Assembly: GCA_964059195.1 (NCBI GenBank)
Contig: CAXKWD010000005.1
Coordinates: 153,231,265 to 153,295,264, forward strand
DNA length: 64,000 nt
Direction of reading: 5' to 3'
Source of the DNA: Ectobius pallidus
Lineage: Eukaryota > Arthropoda > Insecta > Blattodea > Ectobiidae
Shown here: positions 21,930-35,200 of the stretch, piece by piece
Layout: the number at the start of each line of letters is the position of its first letter
Position numbering within the stretch: position 1 is the stretch's first letter
Program-made: the position numbers and the translations under genes
Notes under the pieces: generated by a model
What the model was told of the DNA's origin: nothing
What the model saw: only the letters and a program-made list of their open reading frames with translations
The model's database searches: none

Positions 21930-22536
21930 CTGAAATAGAATATTTGTGTATATTTATGCTTGTGTATTGCACATTATTTTTTCTATGATAACAATTTAGC
22001 AAATAATAAAAATATTACATGTTTGAAAATAATTAATCACTGAAAACAGTAGTTACACGTTACAATAGCCCCAACTTTAAAAAGTAGTGGGATTTTAATC
22101 TCGGTGGTGATCGATACATCAATTACTTTGAGAGCATTCACATGTGGTAGCATCAACAAATGTTGAATCATACTTAGCTGCCTGATGAACTATCGTAAAT
22201 CAATATTAATAAAGGAAACATAGATAACATAGAGTTGTAAACTTGAACTAGCAATTTATTATATCTTATGATTACTAACATAAAAGAAAGGCATTCCAAG
22301 GTTTTGTATTTCGTTTGTACTTTGAAGTAAACTTAAGGAGTACTTCCAATTTTCAAATTTTAGCTTTATGTAGCCTTGTGTCTTTTGTCTGCAGGCTTTG
22401 TATAATCAATGCTCTTTCTTTTCTTCGGTGTTATTTCAATAATTGTGGAAAAGGAGAAGCTTCGTGAATGGCAGCAAGTGGGGAAGGCTATGAAGGCTAT
22501 GTGTGCAAAATTTAATTAAGATCAGAATAAAATTAT
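21930..22536. other. Intergenic, no feature recognised
   Basis: AT-rich sequence upstream of P450 gene 2. The first non-coding exon and promoter must lie here or further right, but I cannot identify them. Confidence 0.4.
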
Positions 22537-22803
22537 GAAAAGGTAAAGTGATCCCTATACAGGCTATGGAAGCTCTTATGGTTCCAGTAGGTTGAGATTA
22601 CCGGATTTTGAGACATTCAGTACATGAAGGCGGTAAGGTTGCTAGCCTTAACAGCACTGGCCGCCTTTTCCCAGGATTGCTTCTGGTATTCATAAAGATT
22701 AGGCCAATTGAAAAATCTCAATGACCTAATCGGGAATCGAACCTGTAATCCTCTAATAAGCAGTGCTGTGCTTCGACAAACTGTGCCATTCCGTACCGCC
22801 GGA
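22537..22803 (-). mobile_element. tRNA-derived SINE, copy A
   Basis: The complement carries a B-box (GGTTCGATTCCCG), a body containing CAATTGGCCTAATC and a tail reading GGGATCACTTTACC. Homologous over its length to 27127-27449. Between the two P450 genes. Confidence 0.82.
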
Positions 22804-23540
22804 ATAATACTGCAGATTTCTATAATAAAAAAGCAGACATGGGCAAACATTCTTCCTTTATACAAGTAGTAACTTATACCAGTACCGTATGAAGCAGATT
22901 ACACTAGGCCTCCCATTAATTTTGACAGTTTTAGATTACCTCTTGTAGATAGGCCTATATCATTGTTCTACCATGAATTTGAAAAAAAATCATGGGAGGG
23001 CTTCATAGTGGAATAAAATTTGAATAAGTTTATACACATAGTTGTACTTACTATCTTTGGTTTTAGGTCTAATGCCAATGGAAAGATGTTGGTAAGCAGT
23101 CTGACTCTGCTCTCAGATAACTGGCACTGTCAATGAGTTATTCACAACATTAACTAGATATGAAGGCCACACAGTACATTGTGCAACACTGTGAGCAGGC
23201 AGTGGGGGACACAACACCTGTCCAGAAAGCAATTGTTATCTCTAACTTCATAATGTTATGCAATAGTTTATATAATTTTTATTTTCTTAGTGCTTTGGAT
23301 GTGTACAAATAGCAATATTCTCATGTGATGTCCAACAAAGACAATACTCTGTGGTTCACGAATGCATATATATCTATCTTTAATGTTGCTGTACAATATC
23401 AGTGGAAGCCTGTTCACAAAGATCACTAATTAGTGTGCCTCACAGTACTGCATATGACATAATGTTTTGTCAGTGAGGTAGGCCATTAAGAGCAGTCAGT
23501 CATAGGAGAGAGGATCGATCTGGCAATGTGAAGTGAACTC

Positions 23541-23740
23541 TGGCTTAACTCAGTTGGTAGAGCAGTGGCATGGATAGCCAAAAGTCCTGGGTTCAAATTC
23601 TAGTGTCAGAGGAATTTTTCTCCTACAATATTCTCATGCAAACTTTGATTGTGCAATCTTACCATCTTCATGTGCCGAATACCTCAAAATCTGGCATCCT
23701 CAACCTCCTGGAACCATAAGAGCTTCGATGTTTAATCTTA
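23541..23740 (+). mobile_element. tRNA-derived SINE, copy B
   Basis: A-box TAACTCAGTTGGTAGAGC and B-box GGGTTCAAATTC at tRNA spacing, followed by a body (CTTCATGTGCC, CTCAACCTCCTGGAACCATA) matching the 3' half of copies A and C. 3' end truncated. Confidence 0.8.
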
Positions 23741-24519
23741 CATGTAAAATGCAATTTGACCTTACAGAAACTAAGAAACTGCAAGCTTAGGGAAAATGAA
23801 GCAAACTTTACATCCCACTTTTATCCATCATATTTTGCCTTTTCTTTCTGAAAATAAAATTGCAGTGATGTTATAGTTATTTATGATGTGAGATCGATGT
23901 ATAGATCTTAACTGCATGTGAGCCTGTACAAATTTTTAAATTCATTTTGAATTACAGTTTCCTTGTGCTTAGAACAGCAATTAAAATACTTTCTGGCAAT
24001 TTCGTACTGTAGCAGAATTTAGTATCTTTTGGTTGGCAACAATTTGTTTAAATCACTATTTGAAACAGTTGAACACCTAAGAAACATGTGCATAAAGGAT
24101 TGACTTATTTGTAAAGAAATGTAAATGTAAATTATAGAAAAGGCAAAATTGAACTTTATTGAAAAATCCTTCGGTATGATAATTTTTAAATTTCACACAA
24201 TGAGTGTGGGGGGCTGTGTGGTATCATATGAATCGCATGCTCATTTTGGACAACTTCATTTATTTCACACTGTTTGATTGTTAACATCAACCTCAACGAA
24301 CACATCACATTGCATGCACCATCATGCCCAATTTTTAAGTTGGACATACCTTTATGTTTATTAAACAGTAGTTACAAGAGAAGGCATTCTATACGTAAAG
24401 AAATTTTAGAGACCAGCAAATCTGATATAAAGTTTTAGTCAGTAGTTTTAGTTGTAAATTTATCATTGTCATATGACAAAATGGGGAGAATAATGACGGA
24501 CATCACATTTTTACCATTA

Positions 24520-24571
<52 letters not shown>

Positions 24572-25640
24572 TTAAAGTCAATGATTTAGTTGGAAACTTA
24601 GAATTACCAGTAGGCCCTACTGAACTAGCTCTTTAAAATTTTCCAGTCTTGCTCGAAGGGATGTTGCTCTGCAATAATTTTTCTTTTACGCCAGGAGATT
24701 TCTTGACCACCACCCAGTGAGAGCCAGGATATCATATATGTGGCAGTGGGTATAATTCAGAAAGAGAAAGTCCAGTTAAATTGATAACAATGAAATCAGT
24801 TATATGTTCCATCACAAGAGAATTTTCTTCATAATTGTTCATGTCTTTTCACTTGTTCATGTCTTTCATGTCTTTTCAAATAGCTTAATTGCAAGCCTTA
24901 CATGCAAGCTCTTTACCACACCCCTGGGAGCATATGGGCAATATCGAGGGAAAGAGCTTGCAGGCAATCACGTGCGGTGAAAAAATGCAGCCCAAAATGC
25001 ATGCACGTTCTTCCTCGCATGATAGAGTGTCAACAAAAGAGTACGCGCAGAAGATTGTGCATGTAATTGCCAAACACACGCAAATTCCTTCTCAAAAGAA
25101 CAGCGCGTGGATTGTCTAAATTTTGTACCTGCAAGCTAAGAGCGTGCAATATTGTTTAAAAATTCAGTACAGAGGAGTTGATGTGCTCCTGGAAAGTTTT
25201 GATTGTCTTCTGCCTTTACATGCACACTTCCAGGCGAAAGAGTGCAGCATTGCACGAATGATGCACCACACGCTTTCTTTTGTTTGTCTATTGCCTTTAC
25301 AGTCACATGTTTTCATGAGGATTTGAGTGCGCACCTGCCTAAACCCGAGTGATGAACCTTGTGTGTGTGAGAAGCTTATCACTACTTTCATATGAAACTT
25401 GTGCACCATTACTATCACCTTCACCGAGTGACCGAATACCTGAATAATTTAGGTTTGAATAGAATACCAGTATTACAAAATACTCTTACCCATATATATA
25501 GGCAAACCGTAATTTTGGAAACCGTTATTAATATCGGTAATATACATCTAATACCATCATTGCTTTGGCCAAGTTGGCCATGATTCCACAAACTCACATT
25601 AAGGTCACAGTTTCAAATCCCAAGACCAGCCAAGCTGAGT
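23741..25640. other. Intergenic, microsatellite and unassigned sequence
   Basis: Holds a (TTA)n microsatellite (24519-24573) and, at 24885-25345, a block less AT-rich than its surroundings with repeated CATGCAC-type words and no recognisable family. No gene seen. Confidence 0.4.
24519..24573. repeat. (TTA)n microsatellite
   Basis: About 17 uninterrupted TTA/ATT units. Confidence 0.97.
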
Positions 25641-25777
25641 GTGTTTTTTTTTTTTTTTGGAAGGGGGGGGGGGTTTCCTTACTTGTGAAAGTGCATGCCA
25701 GTTTCCACCCTGAATTGAAAAGTATTGAAAAGTGTAAGCAGAGATTCCACATCCACACCTCGCCATTTAAGTCATGG

Positions 25778-25850
25778 TAAAGTGACCAGACAGTCAGGAC
25801 AGTTTTAAATTTTGGATTCTAGTCCCCTTGTCCCCATCAAGTTGTTGTTT
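25778..25850. mobile_element. Possible hAT-end fragment
   Basis: AAGTGACCAGACAGTCAGGAC resembles the end text at 43617 (CAGGGTGACTAGGCGTCC). No partner end found. Confidence 0.3.
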
Positions 25851-25941
25851 GGCTGTTAGTGGAGGGATCAAGGAAATTCTGACAATCATTGTTGATGAGA
25901 ATTATCATGTTCCTATAGTAACTTTTTTTCATAATCTTTCA

Positions 25942-25947
25942 TTTATT
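25942..25947 (-). terminator. Candidate polyadenylation signal of P450 gene 1
   Basis: AATAAA on the minus strand about 140 nt after the stop codon. The 3' UTR in between carries a (TG)n tract (25998-26020, CA on the plus strand). Confidence 0.5.
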
Positions 25948-25997
25948 AAGTTAGTCAACATACTGATGATCATGTACGCAATACAAAATATACACAC

Positions 25998-26020
25998 CAT
26001 ACACACACACACACACACAC
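25998..26020. repeat. (CA)n microsatellite
   Basis: Eleven or so ACACAC units in the predicted 3' UTR of P450 gene 1. Confidence 0.9.
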
Positions 26021-26087
26021 CCACACACAAACACAAACTGTATATAAAAGTAATTATGTACAGAATTGAGCAATATTTTTTTATGTA

Positions 26088-26257
26088 TCACATTTCAGTT
26101 CTTTCTTCTAATCCTATCCAAAATCCACCGTCCACTGTCATACTACCGTTCTTAGCAATCTGAATTGGAATTGGTGTCTTTGAAATGACCTTTAAATTGA
26201 ACCGAGATAGAAGATGCACCAGACATGTCTTCACTTCCATGAGTGCAAACCTGTTGC
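26088..26257 (-). CDS. P450 gene 1 coding exon 7 (C terminus)
   Basis: 170 bp including the TGA stop at 26088-26090; acceptor TTTCAG. Encodes NRFALMEVK (L helix right after the haem cysteine) and the beta-3/beta-4 end (PIPIQIAKNG, GGFWIGLEER). The phase-1 split falls inside the glycine after CI. Confidence 0.93.
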
Positions 26258-29200
26258 CTGAAATGGAAAGAATTCATTAATAAAATAATGTACAGTTTAA
26301 TCTCGATATAAAGGACTTCAGTTTAGCAGCCATTTCATAAAATATGGGAATTTTTCCCTCAAAGAGAGAAGTTATAAAATTATTGTAATTGGGTGGTCAA
26401 AAATAAGTTTAAAACCTCGAATTATCTGAATTTTAAGGATTTGGGTGTATTTGAAGTGGTTTCATGTGTAAAATCTGTCGATTTACTTATTTATTGCGTT
26501 GAGTTACTTTTTTTTGCCATTTTTAGCATGATTTTAACACTCTTTAATACCAAGTAGTCAAGAGAAATCAGCTATGTCCATTTTCATTTGAGAAAATATA
26601 CATCTTAAGGTACAATTTGGTATAAGATTAACTTCAAAAAATATGTCTGGTTAATTACTATGTAAAATAACAAACAAGGGAATTTTTATCCCACCCTTAA
26701 CGTCCTACCCGTAACAGTGATAGTTTTGTTAAACTATTATTAATGAGTTAAATAAATGTTCTGACAAACTGGAAACAGTTTATAATTTGTATTTAATCCC
26801 TCATACCTTCATTAATAACAACATTAAGACCCTAATAGTAATAGCAGAACAGAAAATGAGCTTTTGTTTTGCATCATTAAAATCAGTGTCCAAATTATGT
26901 CCCACCCATAACAGATTTTGAAAAACAAATTTAAAATATTTAAAATAAATTTTAAATAATGCTTTGCATGCAGTGTGGAGGAGAAGGCATTGTAAATTTT
27001 ACAGAATGTGAAGAACCAATTCTAGTTTATTATTTATGATATGTAATAAACAAAAATAATTTTTTAATTTGCTAGAATGTCCCACCCGTAATCATGAAAT
27101 GGCTGTTAGAGTACTTTTCAGTTAAGTCAAGTAAAGTAAAGTAAAGTAAAGTAAAGTGATCCTTATACAGGCCATGGAAGCCCAGAGGGTTTCAGGAGGT
27201 TGAGGCTCCCAAATTTTGGACATTTGGCACATGAAGGTGGTAAGGTTGTCAGCCTTACGCAACGGCCGCCTATACCCCCAGGATTGATCCTGGCACTCAT
27301 TTCTGTTAGAGGCTGAGTCGACCCCAGGGCCATAGTGCCACTAGGAGGATTAGGCCAATTGAAAAACTCCAACGATCTCATCAGGAATAGAACCTGTGAC
27401 CTTTCGGTTTGTAGCGCAGTGCCTCAACCACTGCGCTTCGGCATACCCCTTTCAGTTAAGAACATATTTTAAATCCCCACTCATTTCCCACTGCACGACA
27501 TTTCAGTAACTTATTGAGCACAGAAATTCAAACATTAAAAATTATTATTAATTGATTTTACAACTTTATTTCATTCACAAATGTTTTTATATATATTTAT
27601 TATTATATTATTTATTCATTTAATTCCAACACTGTTTTGTTAGGAACGATCAATCATTAGAGCATATTTACTTCAAAAGTCAATGATAAGTAATGACAAA
27701 ATACAATATGGCACCTGCATGGAGGAACAAATTTCTTCAAGCCTGGCCAGAAGTGTCACGTCATACCAGTGTCTACTGAATACTGTAGCATCATTGAATT
27801 TGAATCATATTTTCCGAAATATTGAAAACTACAGACATTACTTATGTGTATGTTAAAATAAAGTATTGTACTGTAGGCCTACATATTATTATATTTGAAC
27901 TTTATAATTTGTGACAGTGGAGACAAAGAAAAAGAAAACAGATTTGCGTAGAATAGAATGTAGAAATCATTAGAAAAATCAAGGGTGGAATGAAACCAAT
28001 TGATATAAAACCAACAATATTGTCAACTGTGTTAAAGAATGAAGAAAAAGTCCTTCAAATGTACGAACATTCCGCAAAGGCATAGTGTATTGTGGAATAA
28101 CTTTTATCACATTATTTAATGTGAAATCACAATTTTGTTTCGACCAGTTAACCTGTAAAACATTTCGTTTTGACAAGAATTGCTGTTCCAATATTTCATA
28201 TTTTCATATTTCATATTTAGTGGTGAAGCACAGGGCCTCCAAGTAGAGGTTACTATTGCCTATTTTATATCTGTTACTCTTATTTCCTGATAGAGGGCAG
28301 AGTGACAGGTGGTAAGTCCATCGCCTCATGCTGTTTCAGTATAACATACTTTAAATATCATTGAAGTTAAACACTTCAAGCCAAGGAAAAGAAAAAAAAA
28401 AACAATACATTAAATTTGTTGCAAAAATTAAATAAATTATGATACTATTTAGTTGTGAACAGGGGCATATCCAAGATTTCTTTTTGGGAGGGGCTGTGAT
28501 AAATCTAATACTATCATCACACAAAATTACAGTGAATATCCCATTGTTAATAACATAACTAGAATATACTCAAAGTAAACCGGTTTGTATATTGATATAT
28601 ATGGCACAATCACACCGTAATCTAACTAAGGTAAATGCATTAAACCTGTTGAGTCATAGAACAAAATTAAATTTTCTTGATTGGAAAATTTATCAACATC
28701 GCTCGCTTTACTGCTATATCTACCTGAGGTGCAGTACTCCAGCTTCATCAGCTGTTAGTAGCTAAGATATATACAGTCATGCCAGCTTGAGCCGCTTAGG
28801 TAAAAATTCGTGTTAGGGTAAATTTTGTACACACTTGGATAAAGCAGTAACAGCATTTCTACTTCACACATTTCATGAGTCAACATGTGCAGGATGTCTA
28901 CTATTTGTGCTTAACTTTTGGGGGGCTGTAAGCCCTCTCAGCCCCCCTCTGAATACACGCCTGTTTGTGAATCACTAATTTGGTCTTTATTTAGAGCACT
29001 TATGTAAATTAATGCACTCACATTTTACACACACTGTATGTGGAGGTGTCTCATCACTATCACTGTTTGACCTTTGGTCACCCTTTCTTAGATTGTTTAT
29101 ATCAACATCGCACTCGTCATAATATGCCAGAATTTTATCATCACAAAAATATCCTTGGAATAACATACAAGTTCACTTTTACACAGTAAAAACTGAACTG

Positions 29201-32200
29201 AACTGGTCATGCAATGCATTGTGGCAAGGTCAAACAAAATTGGTGAGAGTTGTAATTACTCTCTGGAAATATTCACTCGGTATTGTACAGTTGACGCACA
29301 CCTTTTTACGAGTTGAAACTGTTTAAAGCAGGTATGGGCAACCTTTGGAAAGATGCGGGCTAAACTTTACGATATTTATGAAGGCGCGGGCCGGAGATAA
29401 TAGGTAGTTGTGAAAAAATAATCATGATACGGTTTTTTATATTTGTAAAGTATAATATTAAAGGTACATGAATGAGAACAATATCAAACTGATTAGGCAC
29501 TTACTTGCAATCAGCAGAAATTAATGAGAAGCTTGGGCTTGAACTTGAGAAAGAAGATAATCAATGTTGGCATCAATCCCTCTAATACACAAGCGCAGAG
29601 TGTTTTCAAAATTTTCATCTGTAAGTCTGGTTCGATACTTTGATTTAGGCCTATTGCAGCATTTTTCTAGCGCTGACCGGAAGGAACACCCTCGTGGTTC
29701 AGGCTTTTGTTTCCCCCCTAATACTCTCTAGTTGGCGAGAACCAAAAATATTTACTTTTTCGAGCGATATTTTCAAATGTTCCACAGGCCGGATCAAAAG
29801 TCGGGGCGGGCCACATCCGGCCCACGGGCCAGGCGTTGCCCATATATGGTTTAAAGCTATAGGCACCAAGAGGGTTAAAACGAAGTTGGCCACAGAGTGC
29901 AGAAGTAATGTTCCCCTTCTGAATCCATGGGTTATGGGGTTAAAACTTGTTTGTGGAGGGATCTAGGAGGGACTATTTTGAATCTGGTGATTGACAGGAT
30001 TAAAATCTATGTCTGCAGATATGTATTTTACATAATTATTTTGTTGATTAAAATTTTACCTTGGTTGGAAAACATGAGCTTACAACTTACCTATACAACT
30101 TCTAGGTCCAGATCCAAATGGAAGATACGTGAAAGGCCTGATTTTGACTTTACTTTTATCGCTGAATCTCTCAGGATCAAATGTTTCAGGATTTGGGAAA
30201 TAGTGTGGGTCGTGATGAAGTGCATAGATGGGTATCCATACTCCATCCCCAGGGTTCAGAGTGTAAGACGGGTTGCTCTGCAAGGTGTATCTCTTGATGC
30301 ATTTTCTATCTAACATCACAGTTGGTGGATACAGCCTCAATGTTTCTGAAATGAAGAAAACAATTTAAGAAGTGAATTTATATTAACATCTTTAGCTGCA
30401 TTATATTTATATATGTACACTTTTTGCGTTAATAATATATGCAATAAGAAATGTATTACAAAAATTTTAGGATATTTTATTTAAATCCCATGGTTTTGCA
30501 TAAGAAAATATGATTTTTTTTTTTTTTTTGGAAAAGTTATATCAACATGATCTTATCATCTTCTCTAAATTTAAACATATAAAACCAGAAACATTAATGA
30601 CAGAGTGAAAGAGTTATTTACATTTTGATTTCACTTGCTTCCCATGTGTTAAACTTTGTGCAGCATGCCGATTTTCAGTAATAGGGATTATGTTTTAATA
30701 TATATATTTCTTAAAAATAACATCTGCCCAGCATACTGGGAGACCCTGAAGGTCCAGAAATAAATTACAATACTCTCTTTACATAAAAAAATCATCTATC
30801 TGAAAGAAAACCCATCAGCAACAAGAAAACAATTACAACTTAATTCACGTTATATAAATGATTGTGTAAAATGAAAAGAATCTCTCTTAAGAATTTTAAA
30901 CAACAGTTAACTATATACTCCGCAAGAAGGCCATGGTTTTGGAGTCTCTTCTGTGTCCATGCAAATGCTGTGCCTCGAGAAAAGAAAAGTCCTTTTACCT
31001 CCCATGCGAAAATGGGTACATTATAACTCTCATTGAGGTGAGGAATACATGGTCGGTAAATAGACTCCTTTTCTTTGCACACATCTAGGGCCTGCTGGTC
31101 ATTCTGTTCGAATCTGACCATAGGATCAAGGATTAATGCCATCTCTTCCTCTCTCTTGATGGCTATGATGTTTGCAGTTCTATTACTACCAAATTCTGAA
31201 ACACAGTGTAATTCCTTGTGTACTTCCCACTTAGCTTTTCTGAGTGCAGTTGCAGTATAGGACGTGTAATTCTTAACAGTTCTCTTTCTGGACAAATCCT
31301 AGAACATGCCCAAGAGTTTCAGGGTCTTCTCAACCGGAACTGTGACATAGGTGGAATGTTGTGATCGTCCAGGAACAGACCATACTGCAGAAACATTACA
31401 CGACATTTTAATTGCATTTGTCCATTCAGATGAAGAGAGGCCTTTTTTGTTTGATACCCATGCTAGTTTTCGGGATTTCCTTGTACACAAAAACACCATT
31501 TCCTTTGTGAGGCAAATGACACCAAGCTTTCAAAGATCTTCTTCGTAACTCCCTCCTCATCCATCTACCTGATCTATTAAGAGTATCTTGATTGCATAGC
31601 ATGTCAAGTGTATTAAGTGTTTGTTGATTTTCTTCAATCATATTTCTGCAGCAATGAAGGTGTACATCCTCAATGCGAGACAAGTGCTGTGCAATATTAA
31701 AAATGTTGAAGGTTTGATTCCCATTCAGCACGAAATAATCCCAATCTGAGATTCTTAGGAGCATACAACATTTCAATAGGAAAATCGTGAGGTAATCCTA
31801 TTATCTCCTTAATAGTTGTTCTGATTCGTTTATCAGTATCTTGTAAGAAAGAACTGGGGATTTTATTAAGAGGTGCAGTCTGAAGTGGATATACAATTCC
31901 TGCCAGATATATTGATTAAGAGAATTTAACTTTTGCTCTGGTTTCAGTAAGTTAGATGCAGCTAGGGTATTTAAGTCAGCTTCCAGGTTTTTTATTATAT
32001 TATTTTTATTTAAGACTATCTCGTCATGAAAAATAACTCCAAGGTATTTAGGGGTATCTCCTTTTATGCTACGGATTGTCTTATCTCCCAAAACGTTCTA
32101 CACAAGTAAAACTGTAAATCACCTGTAAAATTGTTAAAAAGTGATTATCTGATTGAATTAATGTGATGTAATAATTTAGTGTTATTAAACGCTTTAATTG

Positions 32201-35200
32201 GAACATTTAGGTTTAGAAAATACGTTGTTTTATGAGGTCAATATTCAGGATTTTTGGGTCATTTTTAGTCATTTTTAAGGTCATATTTGCAGTCATATTT
32301 TCCACTTTTTAGGTCATAAACATTCAAACCCTATTATAAAATATTACCTACCTGAGACTACCATATCTAAATATTTCATACTATGTACAGCTTCATAAGT
32401 TATTTTGCCTTTGTTTTCCTCAAATGTCTCATCGATCTCCTTCTGAAGTCTTGTTTGTACATCTGGATGGACTGCTAGCAAATGCGAAGCAAAGCACAGT
32501 AGCATTGAAGATATATCAAAACCAGCAAAGAAAAATAATACCACTTGCGCTGTGAGATCATCTTCATCCCATTCCCATTCTGTTGAAAAGCAACAACAAA
32601 CAAAATTAAAACATAAAAGTTAAACCATTCTGGTATACATGTAAGCTTTTCTATAAAAATTATATACGAGTAATGTTTTCAGTGAAATATAAAAAGCAAT
32701 GTGTAATTCAGTTGTGGCTTATGGCTTAAAACGAGTGTGTGCTGAATATACCATTTCATAGGCCTACATTTAAAATAAAATAAAAACTATTTTTTAAGCA
32801 GACATACATGATGAAAAGAGTATAACTATCATTTATACAGACAGCCAATTAAAATTAAAAGGATTCAAGAATTCAAAGATATTTAGTTATGAATAAGTGC
32901 TAGCATAGGTGCACAAGATGCTTTCTGCCCCTCCCCCTCAACATTTAACTTATCATGTAACGTCTATGTATAACTACTAAAAATCCAGTTCTTGCCCCCC
33001 AATAATTTTTTCAAGGCAGCGCCTCTGAGTGCAACAGTCCAATGTTTATAAATTTAAAGCATGTAAAATGACTCCTGTAGGACATTCCGGTGAGAGGTGT
33101 CATAAACGTTTATGGTATACAACTTTTTTTGTCCACTGGCCACCTGTGAGATGTTTAACTCACGAGTTGGTCTACCTAGTTCTTTTATCTTTACTTTTTC
33201 CTCCAATTTCCTGGAAGAAAATGCTTCGCCGTGGTAAAACATTGCCCCCATATTGCGCAGAAAGTCTTCAATGGATTTTGGCTCCTGGTACACCTTCATA
33301 TGACAAAAAATGGATCACTGCACTATGTTCTTGTTTGGTGTAAACGCTGAGCAGTGCAGTCATATTTAATGTGAAACAGCGCAATACTCAGTGAAGTCAT
33401 AATGGTAAAACATTCCACAAGCAGAGAGAATTGAACAACATGTCGATGTGCACGAGCACAAAGCGGTACAGCCAACCTACAAAAAATTAAACAAAAAGTC
33501 CGGATACTTATTGATTTATCCTTGTACATTGTCAATCTGATACAACACATTTATGCAGAAACTATCAATAAACATAATTTATAATGAAAAACACATACAG
33601 TAGTCGTGCTTTGGGTATAGTTGTGGCAGTAATTGACTTTGTACTTGCTCATAAAGGACCCTTTTCCCTCCTGTAGCAAGGATGTGATGAAAGCTTTGCC
33701 ACATAATTATCTTACTGTCTCAGCCAAAATAATGTGGAGAAATTTGAGCAACTTCAACATTGGATTTTGCTGAGACTCCCGAGGATTGTCTTCTTCACTG
33801 GGTTTAGGATTTTCTTTGTCTAGATTTTCAGTTTTCTCTTCATGACCTGACATACTATCATCTCCAGAAAATTAAAATGGGGTTAGATTCATCTTGAACT
33901 TCCTGGAGCCATTTCAGTGTTTGCTGCTCTTAATGTTCCATCTTTGAATCAAACCTTTCTAACAATGCATACAATTAATGCAATAATAAATCAGATCCTA
34001 AAAACTGAGGAGGATCAATTGGAATGAGTCGACAATGCGGCGGGAACAACAACAATATAATTTCTTCACACTGTGCACCAGAAAAAAGACACAATAATGA
34101 GACTTTCTTGTAATAATAATTAAGGAATCGCGCACAATGTGCATTATCTTAACCTAAGACTTAACCTACTGACAAACACCCAGTCCTGAACCCGGGAATC
34201 GAACCCGGGCCACCAGAGTGGAAGGCAGGCGCGCTACCGACTCACCCACGGCGACTTTCTTGTAATGCAAACAGTCAACATGTGAGACACATGCTCACCT
34301 CCTTGACATGGATCATGTATTTTTCTATCTGTAGGGAAATTAAATGTTCGAGCATTCCAGAATTTATGATCAACTTATTCCTTGATTAAGCGGTGATAGG
34401 TATACAGTATCTCACTCTATTGGCCTCACTGGTAAACGGTATATCACACTTGAAATCAGAAGTGAGCTCAGAGCTGACATGTCGACAAATGGCAGAAGAA
34501 AGGTGACTTGGAATTCCCCTAGATTTCCAAGTTACTCACGGCATTACCTATGATAAATAAAATCTAGGCGAAGGGATAAAATAGGCATGCTGCTGCAGCT
34601 TTCTCACCCTAGGTGTTAATATGGATCTGACTCAGTTAGCAATTTTCTCTAAATATAATGACAAAATATATCATATACTAACTTTTGTTACAAATTCCAT
34701 TAGCTTCTCCATTCACTTTGCCAATTTTGTTATTTTTTAATGTACGTTTCTTAGCTTGCATTAATAAATGAATCATGCCAGGACGAATAATTCCTTTAGC
34801 TTTTCCAGTTATCATTCTTCCATATGCAAGACTGCAGCATAAATTGCTTATGCTATTGGGCAGAAAGTATAATGCCTGAAATCATAAAAGTAACATAACA
34901 GTTACATTAACAACTGAAGAAATGTGTATATTTTACACTGCTTAGGTTCCATAATAAGTCAATTGAGTTAACAACTTAAAAAGTTTAGTTATTTTCTTTT
35001 AATTGAATGACTGAAGTGATCCTTTAATTTCAAAATGCTAACTCATTTTAACTCAGTTAAAAATATTAACTCATTAAAAATATATGAAAGTAACGAGAGA
35101 CGTATACCTTAATAATTTTTGGCATCAGCAAGTATCCTGAAGTTATTAACCGATGCAATCTGGTGAATTTTCTAACATATTTCCCTATCTCAATAAATTC

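Noticed and set aside
25828..26163. 111-codon plus-strand frame
   Set aside because: Overlaps the last P450 exon in antisense and a (CA)n microsatellite; no recognisable protein content.
34190..34252. Possible tRNA gene on the minus strand
   Set aside because: A and B boxes are good, but it is the head of a 138-bp SINE with target duplications, and the tRNA arms are not complete.
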